A stretch of 64,000 bases of DNA from Paenibacillus sp. FSL K6-0276 (GCF_037977235.1 NZ_CP150276.1:3286001-3350000), one strand, 5' to 3'. Counted from the first letter of the stretch, positions 32,748-42,470 are shown. Notes: a model not told the origin generated them from the sequence alone. Program-made: numbers and translations.

Positions 32748-33788
32748 TTAACCAAAATATCGATGATAAAAGCTTCGAGCAACAGCAATATCCTTAGTCC
32801 CATGAATTAAAGCTCTACCATCAGCAAAAATAACCATCCGATAGGGCCCTTCTATAAAAGAAACCAGATAAGGGTTGCTGTCCACTCTACCGCTTCCTAA
32901 TCGTGACAAGCGTTTTGCAGTTTCCTGTAAGTTAAGCTTCTGTGGTTGTGCAGGGCGGATTTGTACCGTATCCCTTCCACAAAGGACATCGCTTCGTTCT
33001 GTATTTGCTGCCGTAAGATACGGATAGATCGGATGACTCCCACAGGAAGGGCAATTTTCCTTTTTAGCAGCCTTTACTCCAATTTCTTGATGTTCGTTGC
33101 GCCACACGTCGAACGTTAACAGTTTGTTTCTTAATTGAGCCTTACGCTTCCCTAGAAGTTTCAGCGCCTCTGCAGTAGCATTAGCCGTAACTAGCTGTAC
33201 AGCCTGCGGAAGAATACCGGCCGTGTCACAGGTATCGCCCCCTAGTGGTATTGTGCCTAAGAGACAATGGAGACATGGGGTTTCTCCAGGCAAAATCGTG
33301 TATGTTATTCCATAACCGCCTACACATGCGCCATAGATCCAAGGAATATTATGCTTTTGCGCCATATCATTAATAATGAGCCGAGTATCAAAATTATCCG
33401 TACCATCCATGATCAGATCAACCCCTGAAATGAGCCGTTCCAACTCTTCGGCACGAACATCTATAAGGTGGGCTTCAATAACTACCTCAGAATTAATTTG
33501 TTGAAGTCTTCTCTGCGCAGCGGCAGCCTTAGGCATACGTTCTAGCGCATCTGCCTCGGTATAGAGCTGCTGACGCTGAAGATTACTCCATTCCACATAA
33601 TCTCGGTCAGCTATAATGATTCGTCCTACACCGCAACGTACCAGCGTCTCCGCAATCCCAGTACCTAGCGCTCCCGCACCAACTACCAATACACTAGACT
33701 GCGCGAGCCCTTGTTGTCCCTCTGAACCAAACGGTGCAAAACGTACCTGACGAGAATAACGTTCTTCACGCCCATCATTATGGATCAT
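32748..33788 (-). CDS. ThiF/MoeB-family adenylyltransferase
   Basis: The 346-residue E1-like enzyme adenylates the C-terminus of a small sulfur-carrier protein (ThiS or MoaD). It shows the nucleotide motif VVGAGALGTGIAETL, the DGTDNFDTR loop, and zinc ligands CLHCLLG and CPSCGSH. The conserved GDTCDTAGI segment is present. Instead of a rhodanese domain it ends in a short domain of about 80 residues. Which pathway it serves (thiamine or molybdopterin) is not decided by context. Confidence 0.88.
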   Translation of the reverse strand: MIHNDGREERYSRQVRFAPFGSEGQQGLAQSSVLVVGAGALGTGIAETLVRCGVGRIIIADRDYVEWSNLQRQQLYTEADALERMPKAAAAQRRLQQINSEVVIEAHLIDVRAEELERLISGVDLIMDGTDNFDTRLIINDMAQKHNIPWIYGACVGGYGITYTILPGETPCLHCLLGTIPLGGDTCDTAGILPQAVQLVTANATAEALKLLGKRKAQLRNKLLTFDVWRNEHQEIGVKAAKKENCPSCGSHPIYPYLTAANTERSDVLCGRDTVQIRPAQPQKLNLQETAKRLSRLGSGRVDSNPYLVSFIEGPYRMVIFADGRALIHGTKDIAVARSFYHRYFG

Positions 33789-33860
33789 TCGATTTCCCTC
33801 CCCATATCCAAAAACCGGAGAACAGCAGTTTGACTGCTATTCTCCGGATATATGATTATT

Positions 33861-35414
33861 CTATACTTGTACAGCTGACCACTGCTCAACATCCCAAATT
33901 TTCGTAACCCAATCTTCATAGAAGTCAGGTTCATGGGATACCAGCAACACAGTTCCTTTGTATTCCTGTAATGCACGTTTTAGCTCAGCCTTAGCAATAA
34001 CGTCAAGGTGATTCGTAGGCTCATCGAATAGAACCCAGTTGCTCTCGCGCATCAACAGCTTACAGAGACGTACCTTAGCTTGTTCGCCACCGCTAAGCAT
34101 GCTAAGTGGACGAGTAATATGCTCATTTTTCAGACCACAGCGAGCCAGATGACCACGTACTTCATTCTGAGTTAGACTAGAGAATTCATTCCATACATCC
34201 TCAATAGGCGTAAGATTTGCTGCCTTCACTTCTTGTTGGAAGTACGCTGAGCTCAGATAATCCCCAAGATAGGTTTTACCGCTATACGTTGGAATTACTC
34301 CGAGAATGGTCTTCAATAGTGTCGATTTACCCACACCATTACAACCAGTGATAGCGATCTTCTCTCCACGTTCAATGGTCATGTTCAGCATAGGTAGCAA
34401 CGGACGGTCGTAACCAATCTCGAAATCAATCCCTTCGAAGACTGTTTTACCGCTGGCTCGACTCTCTTTAAACTTGAAGGTCGGCTTTGCAGCTTCTTCT
34501 GGACGATCAATTCGATCCATACGATCTAACTGTTTCTCACGGCTCTTCGCCCGTCCAGATGTGGAGGCACGAGCTTTGTTACGCTGGATGAAGTCCTCTT
34601 GTTTCTTAATAAAATCCTGTTGTTTCTCATAAGCATCAATGTGTTGATTCTTATTCAACTCAGCCATATCCAAGAATTTATCATAGTTCGCAGTGTAACG
34701 TGTAAGTTTGCCGAACTCCAGGTGATAGACAACATTTACGACTTTATTCATGAACTCCGTGTCATGGGATATCAATATAAACGCATATGGATATTGCTTC
34801 AAATAGTTAGTTAACCAGTCAATATGCTCAACATCCAAATAGTTGGTAGGCTCATCGAGCAATAGTACATTCGGTTTCTCAAGCAAAAGCTTCGCCAACA
34901 GGACTTTTGTGCGCTGGCCCCCACTTAGTGAAGCGACATCACGGTCTAGGCCAATGATGGATAGGCCAAGACCATTCGCCATTTCCTCCACTTTTACATC
35001 AATAAGATAAAAATCCCCGATGTCCAGCTGTTCCTGGATGTCCCCCATTTGCTCGAGTAGCACCTCTAACTCTTCAGGGGAAGCGTCGCCCATCTGTTCA
35101 GTTATAGTCAGCATTTCCTGCTCCAGCTCTAGGAGTGGCAAGAAAGCATCTTTCAAAACATCACGGATGGTTTTACCTGGCGTTAAGATAGTATGCTGAT
35201 CCAAGTAACCGTAACGAACGCGAGGCGTCCACTCTACTCTTCCACTATCCTTCAACAGTTTTCCTGTCAAAATATTCATAAGCGTCGATTTACCTACGCC
35301 ATTCGCTCCTACAATTCCTACATGCTCTCCCGGTAACAATCGGAAAGAAACATTCTTAAACAACGTCCGATCCCCAAAATTGTGGGAAACGTCTTCTACA
35401 CTAAGTAAACTCAT
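33861..35414 (-). CDS. ABC-F family ATPase (duplicated ATP-binding domains)
   Basis: The 517-residue soluble protein has two nucleotide-binding domains, with Walker A GANGVGKST and GCNGVGKST, signatures LSGGQRTKV and LSGGEQAKV, and DEPTNYLD/DEPTNHLD. A charged linker of about 80 residues lies between them (KKQEDFIQRNKARAST). There are no membrane segments. ABC-F proteins act on the ribosome, as translation factors or antibiotic-resistance proteins. The overall sequence is reminiscent of B. subtilis YfmM, a housekeeping member, so resistance is not implied. Confidence 0.92.
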   Translation of the reverse strand: MSLLSVEDVSHNFGDRTLFKNVSFRLLPGEHVGIVGANGVGKSTLMNILTGKLLKDSGRVEWTPRVRYGYLDQHTILTPGKTIRDVLKDAFLPLLELEQEMLTITEQMGDASPEELEVLLEQMGDIQEQLDIGDFYLIDVKVEEMANGLGLSIIGLDRDVASLSGGQRTKVLLAKLLLEKPNVLLLDEPTNYLDVEHIDWLTNYLKQYPYAFILISHDTEFMNKVVNVVYHLEFGKLTRYTANYDKFLDMAELNKNQHIDAYEKQQDFIKKQEDFIQRNKARASTSGRAKSREKQLDRMDRIDRPEEAAKPTFKFKESRASGKTVFEGIDFEIGYDRPLLPMLNMTIERGEKIAITGCNGVGKSTLLKTILGVIPTYSGKTYLGDYLSSAYFQQEVKAANLTPIEDVWNEFSSLTQNEVRGHLARCGLKNEHITRPLSMLSGGEQAKVRLCKLLMRESNWVLFDEPTNHLDVIAKAELKRALQEYKGTVLLVSHEPDFYEDWVTKIWDVEQWSAVQV

Positions 35415-35554
35415 AAATTCTCCGCAAGCTCCTATCTATACTTAAATAATGCATAATTCAAAACACGTATAAATATATATTTTAACACACTTTAACGCAA
35501 CACTGAATTAAAAGTTAGTTGAGTGAACCGCGGAAGCATAGAGAACCACTTCAT

Positions 35555-37054
35555 TTAGCCTTTTTTTTGAAAAAAACCACGACTTTTCCTCATATTCCGC
35601 ACATCAGCTATTTTCTCAAACATTTCATGAAGCACTTCTACCAACTTTCCCTTTCGTGAGAATGGATCTTGTTGGAATGGTAGTCCATAAACTTTGCTTG
35701 TACCTATAGTGGTTTGTAGCAGTTGTGCAGATGAGCGTTCAGCGAGTGGTAACCCTATACTCCAATTCGTTTCAGGCTGCAAACCCTTACGCCTAATCCA
35801 CACAAGTATATCTTCGAATCGCCAATCAGCTCCTGAGGCAATTAGAATCGGAATATCGCTATAATTGAACTCATCAAGAGCCCCTTCATATTCACCAGTG
35901 CCAAGATCCAACACTACATATTGATAGTCCCCTCTCAGCAGCTCAGTCATTTTTCCGTGAATAGGTCGTTTCCAATAATGTACTCCTTTCCACGAAAAGG
36001 CAGTTTGCTCGTCCTTCGATGGGACTGCTGAAATCTGAGAAAATAGCAAGCTGCGAAAGCGATCATAAACCGATGAATCAGGAGAAAAATCTACCCATGC
36101 TGTCGACCCCTTCTGTGCAAGTAAGCTACTTACCGCAAAGGATGTATGTGTTGTTCCAAGGCCTGAAGCTACGCCGAGCAAAGCGATAACCATCGCTTTT
36201 CGCTTTTCGAGTGGAAGTGGTAATGAAACTGCTAAACCATATCCTCTGTCCATCTCTGATTCCACACGAATCAGCGCCTGGAGAACAGCCTCTGCACTCT
36301 GATAACGCTCCTCCGGTTGATGACGTAATAAGCGTCTTATTACTGGAATAATCCGTTCTGGCATATGGTTATATAGCCGATCCTCCATCCCGGAATCCCA
36401 ATGACTACATTGCCCTCCAGTTGCCATAAAGAGAATTAATGCTCCTAGCCCATATAAATCGGATACCGGCTGACTTTGACCACTTCCATATTGCTCAGGT
36501 GCCGCGAAGCCAACCGTACCAAGCTTAACCGTATCTTCGGAGATACCGCGTTTGTAGCTTCGAGCGATCCCAAAGTCAATTAACATCAGTTCTTTTTGCA
36601 GGGTCAACATAATATTTGAAGGCTTTAGATCACGATATATAATGGGTGGATGATGACCGTGCAGATATTGAAAGACTTCTAACAGCTGTTTGGCTATCTG
36701 AATGATGAATTCACTCGGCATAGGTCCGGGATTATCCTTCATTAGGTGGCTCAAGCTCACGCCTTCAATATAGTCCATGATTAAATAGGAATACCTTTCT
36801 TTATCTGGAAGGTAGAAATCGACAATACGCGGAAGGCGTGGGTGGTCTAGTGTAATTAACATATTCGCTTCTGCTTGGATGTCCGAATTCAGCTCATCTA
36901 AGCACAAGCTTTCTTTTACAGCCCATCGTTTTCCCTTTAGCCGTAAATCATCCGCCACATAAACAAGACTCATCCCCCCTGATCCAATCTGGCCTGTAAT
37001 TCTGTACCTGTCATCAATAACCTGTCCTATCTTAAGTTTCGTCTCAAAATGCAA
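35555..37054 (-). CDS. Ser/Thr protein kinase with C-terminal MinD/ParA-like domain
   Basis: The start is TTG 37054, chosen for GGGGGAG 5 bases upstream; 499 residues. The kinase domain (about 10-265) is complete: glycine loop GQIGSGGMSLVY, Lys in WAVKESL, HRD-type YRDLKPSN, DFG in LIDFGIARSY and an APE-type AAPEQYG. From about residue 285 a second domain resembles MinD/ParA ATPases (MVIALLGVASGLGTTHTSFA, then WVDFSPDSSVYDR), but its P-loop GVASGLGTTHTS deviates from KGGVGKTT. No transmembrane or PASTA domains are present, so it is cytosolic. Confidence 0.88.
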   Translation of the reverse strand: MHFETKLKIGQVIDDRYRITGQIGSGGMSLVYVADDLRLKGKRWAVKESLCLDELNSDIQAEANMLITLDHPRLPRIVDFYLPDKERYSYLIMDYIEGVSLSHLMKDNPGPMPSEFIIQIAKQLLEVFQYLHGHHPPIIYRDLKPSNIMLTLQKELMLIDFGIARSYKRGISEDTVKLGTVGFAAPEQYGSGQSQPVSDLYGLGALILFMATGGQCSHWDSGMEDRLYNHMPERIIPVIRRLLRHQPEERYQSAEAVLQALIRVESEMDRGYGLAVSLPLPLEKRKAMVIALLGVASGLGTTHTSFAVSSLLAQKGSTAWVDFSPDSSVYDRFRSLLFSQISAVPSKDEQTAFSWKGVHYWKRPIHGKMTELLRGDYQYVVLDLGTGEYEGALDEFNYSDIPILIASGADWRFEDILVWIRRKGLQPETNWSIGLPLAERSSAQLLQTTIGTSKVYGLPFQQDPFSRKGKLVEVLHEMFEKIADVRNMRKSRGFFQKKG

Positions 37055-37077
37055 TTGATCTCCCCCTTTTTGCAAAA

Positions 37078-37155
37078 AAAGAGAAAGCTCCCGCCATTAA
37101 CGCTCAGACCGTAAAATACGGTTAGCGTTAAATAACGGGATGCTTTCCCTTAGAA
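37078..37155 (-). terminator. extended terminator hairpin after the RlmM-like gene
   Basis: On the minus strand TAACGCT / AGCGTTA and ACCGTA / TACGGT nest inside AAAGC...GCTTT pairing, followed by TTTTTTT. It separates the RlmM-like gene from the kinase gene. Confidence 0.8.
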
Positions 37156-37174
37156 ATTCAAAATATGGATTGAC

Positions 37175-38242
37175 TTAGTACTTAATCATATAAAGAGTTA
37201 TCTCATCACGATTATGGAATAGCTGCTTCGCGCGCTGAATCTGCATGCGCTCCCCTTCAAACATCGCAATGATCTCCTTGATCATAGCTAGCGGTTTCTT
37301 ATGCATCAGCTTTACGGTCACAATAGCTGTTCCACCTGGTGACAGGCTGTGTAGCAGTCCCGTTACAAGCTTCGCCATCAACTTGGGACTCCAGCTCATA
37401 TCACATACGAGCAGATCAAATTCATTCTCACGGAACTTCACTTCTCCGGCATTTTTGCGAAGGATCTTAAGTCCAGGGTAATTACGAAGTGATTCATGCA
37501 TTAACGCAGGGTCAACCGCCGTTACCTTCATTCCACGTTCCAGCAGGAAAGAGGTCCAACCGCCTGGAGAGGCGCCAATATCTAGCGCATTGCGGAAGCT
37601 GTAAAAAGGAATATCAAACTCCTTCTCTGCCTCCATTAGTTTGAACTTGGCGCGTGAGATTTGTCCGTCTTCCTTGCGAAAGCGAATCGCCCCGCCATTC
37701 CAGCTAGATAAATTATCCTCAGGACGAGAAACGCCTGCATACAAGGCATTCCCATCTGCATAGACTGAAATGACCCATGCTGGATCTTGTACTGTAAATT
37801 CTGCGCCTAAGCTCTGCAATTGCTCCTGCAGCCATTCACGAAGTTCTCCCGGACTATTCTGCCAGAATGAAGGATCACCTTTACGAACGTTCAGTGAGAC
37901 CTTCTCCCCTTCAAGCTCACTGCGGCGACTTAAATACACAGCCAAACGTTGTAGAGCCTCCATATTCCCTTCATCCTGAAACTGAACAGGCTGAATATGA
38001 CGCAGGAAAATAGGCAGGTTCTGTGTGAGCAGCCTCGTTACTTCCTCTGGTTCACTCTGCAATGTAGCGAAAAAGATTTCTCCCGGCAGCAACAAGGTAC
38101 TCTTCACAGCACCGAATAAACGGCGAAGCTCTTCTTGCGCATAAGGCGCAAAGCCATGATTAGCTGTACAAATATATCGGGAATACACTACTTCTTCCGG
38201 AGCAGTGTGCTGCTCTTCGGTTTCTTCTCTAAAATCGTTCAA
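37175..38242 (-). CDS. RlmM/FtsJ-like rRNA 2'-O-methyltransferase
   Basis: The 355-residue protein has a C-terminal FtsJ-type SAM-binding fold: ALDIGASPGGWTSFLLERG near residue 222, DLLVCDMSW (catalytic Asp) and AIVTVKLMHK with the catalytic-type lysine. The N-terminal 180 residues are divergent but THUMP-like in size, as in RlmM. It likely modifies 23S rRNA; the exact site is unknown. It overlaps the upstream ABC ATPase gene by 4 bases, part of a run of tightly spaced genes. Confidence 0.85.
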   Translation of the reverse strand: MNDFREETEEQHTAPEEVVYSRYICTANHGFAPYAQEELRRLFGAVKSTLLLPGEIFFATLQSEPEEVTRLLTQNLPIFLRHIQPVQFQDEGNMEALQRLAVYLSRRSELEGEKVSLNVRKGDPSFWQNSPGELREWLQEQLQSLGAEFTVQDPAWVISVYADGNALYAGVSRPEDNLSSWNGGAIRFRKEDGQISRAKFKLMEAEKEFDIPFYSFRNALDIGASPGGWTSFLLERGMKVTAVDPALMHESLRNYPGLKILRKNAGEVKFRENEFDLLVCDMSWSPKLMAKLVTGLLHSLSPGGTAIVTVKLMHKKPLAMIKEIIAMFEGERMQIQRAKQLFHNRDEITLYMIKY

Positions 38243-39024
38243 ATCGTTTTGCCTCCAGGTCTAATTTTAATCCAAGGACGACCACCATCCCATTCTACAT
38301 CAACAGGAACATCATAGGTGGCCAAAATCATTTCTTGTGTTAGCACTACTTCTTTCGGTCCGGATCCAGCCAACTTTCCATCGCGGATTAGCGCGACATG
38401 AGTAAATAATGGGACGATTTCTTCAACGTGGTGTGTTACATATACTACAGAAACATTACGTTGTCTCAGTTTATCTACTTCAGCCAGCATTTTTTCCCTT
38501 TCATACAAATCAAGGCCAGCACATGGCTCGTCCATAATCAATAGCTTAGGGTCAGCCATAAGACATCTTGCCAGCATGGCTTTTTTACGTTCTCCCTGTG
38601 ACAAGGTCCCAAAAGGATGAAATGCCATATTGCCTAGATTCATATCTTCCAGCATGCTGATTGCTTTCTCTTTTACTTCGTTAGGGATCGTCTCGTAAAA
38701 ACGCAAATAAGCGTAAGCACCTGTAGCTACGACCTCCCACACCGGATCATTTAAGGACATCTTTTCCATCAAGGAAGGACCGATATAGCCGATTTCTTTA
38801 CGAACCTCACGTACATCACATTGCCCATATTTATAACCCAGCACTTCTACAGTCCCTTTGCTAGGAAACAAGTAACCTGTCATAATCTCTAGAATTGTTG
38901 TTTTACCAGAACCGTTTCGTCCCAAAATGACCCAGTTCTCACCTTCCTTAACTTCTAGCGACACATTGTCCAAGATTAAGCTTTCTTCCCTACGAAGAGA
39001 TAAATGTTGTAATGAAATGATTAT
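38239..39024 (-). CDS. ABC transporter ATP-binding protein, probable AUA start
   Basis: This is a single ABC ATPase domain: Walker A GRNGSGKTT, signature TLSQGERKKAML, Walker B LLIMDEPCAGLDL, H-loop VTHHVEE. A TTG at 38973 would cut off the first beta strand. The in-frame extension IISLQHLSLRREESLIL is typical of the family and leads to ATA at 39024, 7 bases after AAGGGGTG. ATA overlaps the stop of the upstream gene (ATAA). No ATG, GTG or TTG exists in that extension near the ribosome site. The membrane partner is not encoded nearby. Confidence 0.85.
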   Translation of the reverse strand: MIISLQHLSLRREESLILDNVSLEVKEGENWVILGRNGSGKTTILEIMTGYLFPSKGTVEVLGYKYGQCDVREVRKEIGYIGPSLMEKMSLNDPVWEVVATGAYAYLRFYETIPNEVKEKAISMLEDMNLGNMAFHPFGTLSQGERKKAMLARCLMADPKLLIMDEPCAGLDLYEREKMLAEVDKLRQRNVSVVYVTHHVEEIVPLFTHVALIRDGKLAGSGPKEVVLTQEMILATYDVPVDVEWDGGRPWIKIRPGGKTI

Positions 39025-39344
39025 GATATAACACCCCTTATGTATTCCAGTACCCGCTCAACTGAAACCATTGAATAATAAATATTCGGATCATCTACCC
39101 GGTCTGCTGAAACCACTAGTAGTGCAGGTACGCTGGTTATACGATAATGTCTTACCAGATTGGGCAGCATATTCACATTTCCTGCAACCATCTTGAGTTC
39201 AGCAGGCAATAGATGGGCCGCCACTTCTAACATTCGTTCAGCAGCCTTACAAGTACCACACAATGGAGTGTGTAAGAATACTACAAGCGGTTCTCCTACG
39301 CTATTGAGTACCTCCAACAATTCCACTTCCTGCATTTCCTTCAT
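39021..39344 (-). CDS. thioredoxin-like protein
   Basis: The 107-residue thioredoxin fold has the active-site LCGTCKAAERML (C-G-T-C) and the cis-proline region ITSVPALLVV. The spacing and length match small cytosolic YtpP-type thioredoxins. It sits in the compact gene run: its start overlaps the upstream receiver-like gene by 4 bases and its stop overlaps the ABC ATPase start. Confidence 0.9.
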   Translation of the reverse strand: MKEMQEVELLEVLNSVGEPLVVFLHTPLCGTCKAAERMLEVAAHLLPAELKMVAGNVNMLPNLVRHYRITSVPALLVVSADRVDDPNIYYSMVSVERVLEYIRGVIS

Positions 39345-39685
39345 TTCAAGTCCGTCTCCTCGGCGATATCACGAAGCTTATCAGAACTTAGGGGACCATT
39401 TACCAAAAGCATCCCCTCAGGTTTAGCCGTGTATAAGATTTCATACATTTCTCTCCGCCCCAACAGACTGGAAGTATGCAAATAGATCTCTCGGGGGTAT
39501 AGTCCTTCCAGTACGATCCGTCTGGCTACTTCAGCACCAGAATAATCATCCGGCCCCATATCGTAATCCAACGATAAAATATCGACCTCGCACTCACGCA
39601 GCATTAGAAGACATTCTTCTGTTGTACGAGCCAGAGTGAAACCCTTAGGTAACTTTCTAAGATCATCCATATAGATATGAATCAC
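39341..39685 (-). CDS. receiver-like small protein (cyclic-phosphate processing type)
   Basis: The 114-residue protein begins MIHIYMDDLRKLPKGF and has ILSLDYDMG, matching the receiver-related family described as cyclic-phosphate processing receiver domains. It is stand-alone, with no output domain. The acidic positions (MDD near residue 6, DYD near 39) are kept. Its biochemical role is not known to me. It is translationally coupled with the thioredoxin gene and lies 2 bases after the endonuclease IV gene. Confidence 0.7.
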   Translation of the reverse strand: MIHIYMDDLRKLPKGFTLARTTEECLLMLRECEVDILSLDYDMGPDDYSGAEVARRIVLEGLYPREIYLHTSSLLGRREMYEILYTAKPEGMLLVNGPLSSDKLRDIAEETDLK

Positions 39686-39687
39686 AA

Positions 39688-40545
39688 TTACGCCTCCGCT
39701 TCAAACCAACCACGCACAGTAGCAATTTCTTTTCGGTGACTGCCATCTGCACCCTTCTCGGTTTCCATGACAACAGCAGTTCTTCGTAAAAACCCGGAAG
39801 TCAAAAAGCTTTTCAGCCCCTGCTCACCAATATAACCTTGTCCGATTCCAGCATGCCTGTCACGTCTTGAGTCAAAAGGATACTTAGAATCATTAAGATG
39901 AACAGCAACAAGATGTGACCAAAATCCGAGATTCTTTCCTCGTTCTAGGAAGTCTTCCGTTCGTTCAGGATTCCAGATCCCAGAAGCATAAGCGTGACAG
40001 GTGTCCAAACAAAATCCTATTTTCTCAGGATATTGGCTGAGCTCTCGAACTTTCACGAGTTCTTCAAGCGTAATTCCTTCCATTCCATGGTTGCCCGCTT
40101 GATTCTCAATTAGGAGCTTAGCACGACCATCCCAGGACTGAAGCGTCTCATTCATACATTGTATAATATTTTGATAGCCTTGTAACGGCTCCATTCCACC
40201 AAAATGTCCAAAATGAACAACGATGCCTAATGAACCACAAGCTTCTGCAATCTCCAGATCATTTAAGAGAGACGCTACATAAACCTTTCGAGGAGTAGCA
40301 TCATCTGTACCGGCCGCCATATTGATTCCATAAGGAGTGTGAGCAATCGAAGTGATCCCTTTCTCCTGGCAATAGAGAGCGCAATCCCTCGTATCTCGGA
40401 CATCCACCTGTTTAAGTTTCAAACTACGTGGATTTTTCGGAAAATATTGAAAACATGTCGCACCGCTCTCCCAAGCAAATCGGGCAGCTCTCCCATATCC
40501 ACCGCGAATGCTGACATGAGCCCCTATTTGGGGACTATTCGTCAT
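39688..40545 (-). CDS. nfo: endonuclease IV (AP endonuclease)
   Basis: The start is set at ATG 40545 (MTNSPQIGAHVS; 285 residues), which overlaps the end of the glycosylase gene. The zinc-binding motifs of the TIM-barrel AP endonuclease are visible: GAHVS, HTPYGIN, HFGH, ENQAGNHG, CLDTCHAYASG, HLNDSK and RHAGIGQG. It cleaves DNA at abasic sites. Coupling with the Fpg/Nei glycosylase upstream makes a two-gene base-excision repair unit. Confidence 0.94.
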   Translation of the reverse strand: MTNSPQIGAHVSIRGGYGRAARFAWESGATCFQYFPKNPRSLKLKQVDVRDTRDCALYCQEKGITSIAHTPYGINMAAGTDDATPRKVYVASLLNDLEIAEACGSLGIVVHFGHFGGMEPLQGYQNIIQCMNETLQSWDGRAKLLIENQAGNHGMEGITLEELVKVRELSQYPEKIGFCLDTCHAYASGIWNPERTEDFLERGKNLGFWSHLVAVHLNDSKYPFDSRRDRHAGIGQGYIGEQGLKSFLTSGFLRRTAVVMETEKGADGSHRKEIATVRGWFEAEA

Positions 40546-41350
40546 GCTGACAGTCTGGGCAATAAAACACTTTGCGTCCAGACAGCTCTGTTTTGATAAT
40601 CGTTCCCCCATCACGAAGACAAGGTTCGCCTTCACGATCATACACTTTACATTGATTATTATATGATCCTGTAACTGTATCCCCAGTCATAAACGGCATT
40701 TCCATGTACCCACCAATTTCAGTGGCCTCAGTCAATACTTTTTGGATGCTCTCATAAAGACGGGCTACAGATTCAGTTGATAAATTTTGAACTAGTGCAG
40801 AAGGCAACAGCCCAGCTTCAAAAGCAATCTCATCGGCGTAGCAATTCCCGACTCCAGCCATGACATGCTGATTCACAAGCAGGCTTTTGAGTGCACCTCG
40901 CCGTCCCTTTAATAATCCTGTGAATCGTTCCAGTGTCATTCGACGATCCAGCAACTCAGGTCCAAGTTTACCCATTGTGGCTTCGCTTTCCTTAACCGAC
41001 AGCAAATGTAGATACCCTAAACGAAGTCCCATGAAGTAAAGGATATGATCACCAAATACGATTTCGACTTGCGTATTACGATCCGGCCGTTCTTCCTCCG
41101 AACCATAAAAAAGTAGTCCACCTAACATCAAATGTAAAAGTAATCTTCGTCCATCATGAAGGTGAAACAAAATATACTTGGCACGCCGCTCAACAAAAAC
41201 AACACGTGCTTCGATTAATGCATCTCTGAAAGCGTCTGTTTCCATGTTAATTGATTTTTCTCTGTTCACGATTACATTAGATATTGGTACATTTATAATA
41301 TGCTGACTCAGCAGCTTTCTATAATTCTCCATTTCCGGCAGTTCCGGCAT
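40535..41350 (-). CDS. Fpg/Nei-family DNA glycosylase
   Basis: The 271-residue protein starts MPELPEMENY, where Pro2 and Glu3 are the catalytic N-terminus. It has the helix-two-turn-helix around HVMAGVGNCYADEIAF and the C-terminal zinc finger (CKVYDREGEPC ... FYCPDC). It removes oxidised bases and nicks the strand. The sequence is a diverged member, so a paralogous mutM may exist elsewhere and its specificity is uncertain. Confidence 0.9.
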   Translation of the reverse strand: MPELPEMENYRKLLSQHIINVPISNVIVNREKSINMETDAFRDALIEARVVFVERRAKYILFHLHDGRRLLLHLMLGGLLFYGSEEERPDRNTQVEIVFGDHILYFMGLRLGYLHLLSVKESEATMGKLGPELLDRRMTLERFTGLLKGRRGALKSLLVNQHVMAGVGNCYADEIAFEAGLLPSALVQNLSTESVARLYESIQKVLTEATEIGGYMEMPFMTGDTVTGSYNNQCKVYDREGEPCLRDGGTIIKTELSGRKVFYCPDCQHDE

Positions 41351-41397
41351 AACTCATCGTCCCCTCTAGGTTGGTGAAGTTAATAAGATCCTAGCTA

Positions 41398-42186
41398 TTA
41401 TACACCGAGAAACGTTTTAAGTTCAGTTAAATCGGCACAAATTTCATCCGGTGTGATCCCGGTAATGTTTTTATAATGTTCTATATTTCCTGCATTCGTT
41501 AATCCGGTAAAAACAAGAACCGTACGACAGCCCGCGTTTACTCCAGCTGCTATATCCGTTCGCATATTATCACCGACAACCACTGCATATTCAGGCTCGA
41601 TACCAAGAAGATCTGTCGCGAATTTGATTAGATGAGATTCCGGCTTGCCAATCACTACCGGACTCACACCACTAGCAGCCTCAATGGCTGCACCAATCGT
41701 ACCTGCCCCCGGCATAACCCCATCATCTGATGGCAGCATTAAATCCGGATTGGTGAGTACAAACTTGGCCCCTCCCAGAATCCAGCGCGAAGCTTGCGAG
41801 AGCGAAGCATAAGTAAAGGAACGATCGATACCTTGCAATACATAATCAGGAGATTCTGTGACGATTCGGAGCCCAGCTTCGTCACAGGCCACACGCAGTC
41901 CCTCTTCTCCAAGTATCGCCACTGCAGCCCCAGGTGATTCCTCAGCTATGTAACGTGCAGCCGCCATAGAAGAGGTACATACCTCTTCAGCTTTCGCATC
42001 GATTCCCATTCCACATAAGTGGGCAGCAACGTTAGTCGCTGTACGCGATGAATTGTTGGTAACAAATAAAAAAGGAATGTCCGCTTCGCGCAACCCTTTA
42101 ATCAGTAGATCAGCACCGGGAATCATTTTATGCCCATGGTATAATGTACCATCAAGATCAATTAGTAATCCTTTAATCTGTTCCAT
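41398..42186 (-). CDS. HAD-superfamily phosphatase (NagD/AraL-like)
   Basis: The ATG at 42186 follows GAGGGA by 6 bases; 262 residues. HAD motifs are LLIDLDGTLYHG (nucleophile), FVTNNSSRT, VIGKPESHLIKFA and VVGDNMRTDIAAG. The C2-type cap lies between them. It belongs to the NagD-like subfamily (TIGR01457 type) that hydrolyses sugar or nucleotide phosphates. It is separated from the glycosylase gene by 47 bases. Confidence 0.9.
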   Translation of the reverse strand: MEQIKGLLIDLDGTLYHGHKMIPGADLLIKGLREADIPFLFVTNNSSRTATNVAAHLCGMGIDAKAEEVCTSSMAAARYIAEESPGAAVAILGEEGLRVACDEAGLRIVTESPDYVLQGIDRSFTYASLSQASRWILGGAKFVLTNPDLMLPSDDGVMPGAGTIGAAIEAASGVSPVVIGKPESHLIKFATDLLGIEPEYAVVVGDNMRTDIAAGVNAGCRTVLVFTGLTNAGNIEHYKNITGITPDEICADLTELKTFLGV

Positions 42187-42470
42187 AATTAATCCCTCTA
42201 TTTCCATAAGAAATTTAATTAATATAATAAATGAATAACGGTATTAACTAACGTTTAGCCTATGCCCTGCTTGAGTTTACAGTTGTTATTAATTCTCTTT
42301 GTTTGGAGATATTACCCGCTGGTTTTCGGCAATATTCCCAGCCATTCGTTCGACTTTCACACCGTGATTACTATAAATCTAACACACTTCGTCGAAAGAA
42401 ATCGAACGAAAGTCTCATCAAGCATTTTTTAGCATAGTACTGTCATTTCCTGCGCTTTCCCGGAAAATAA

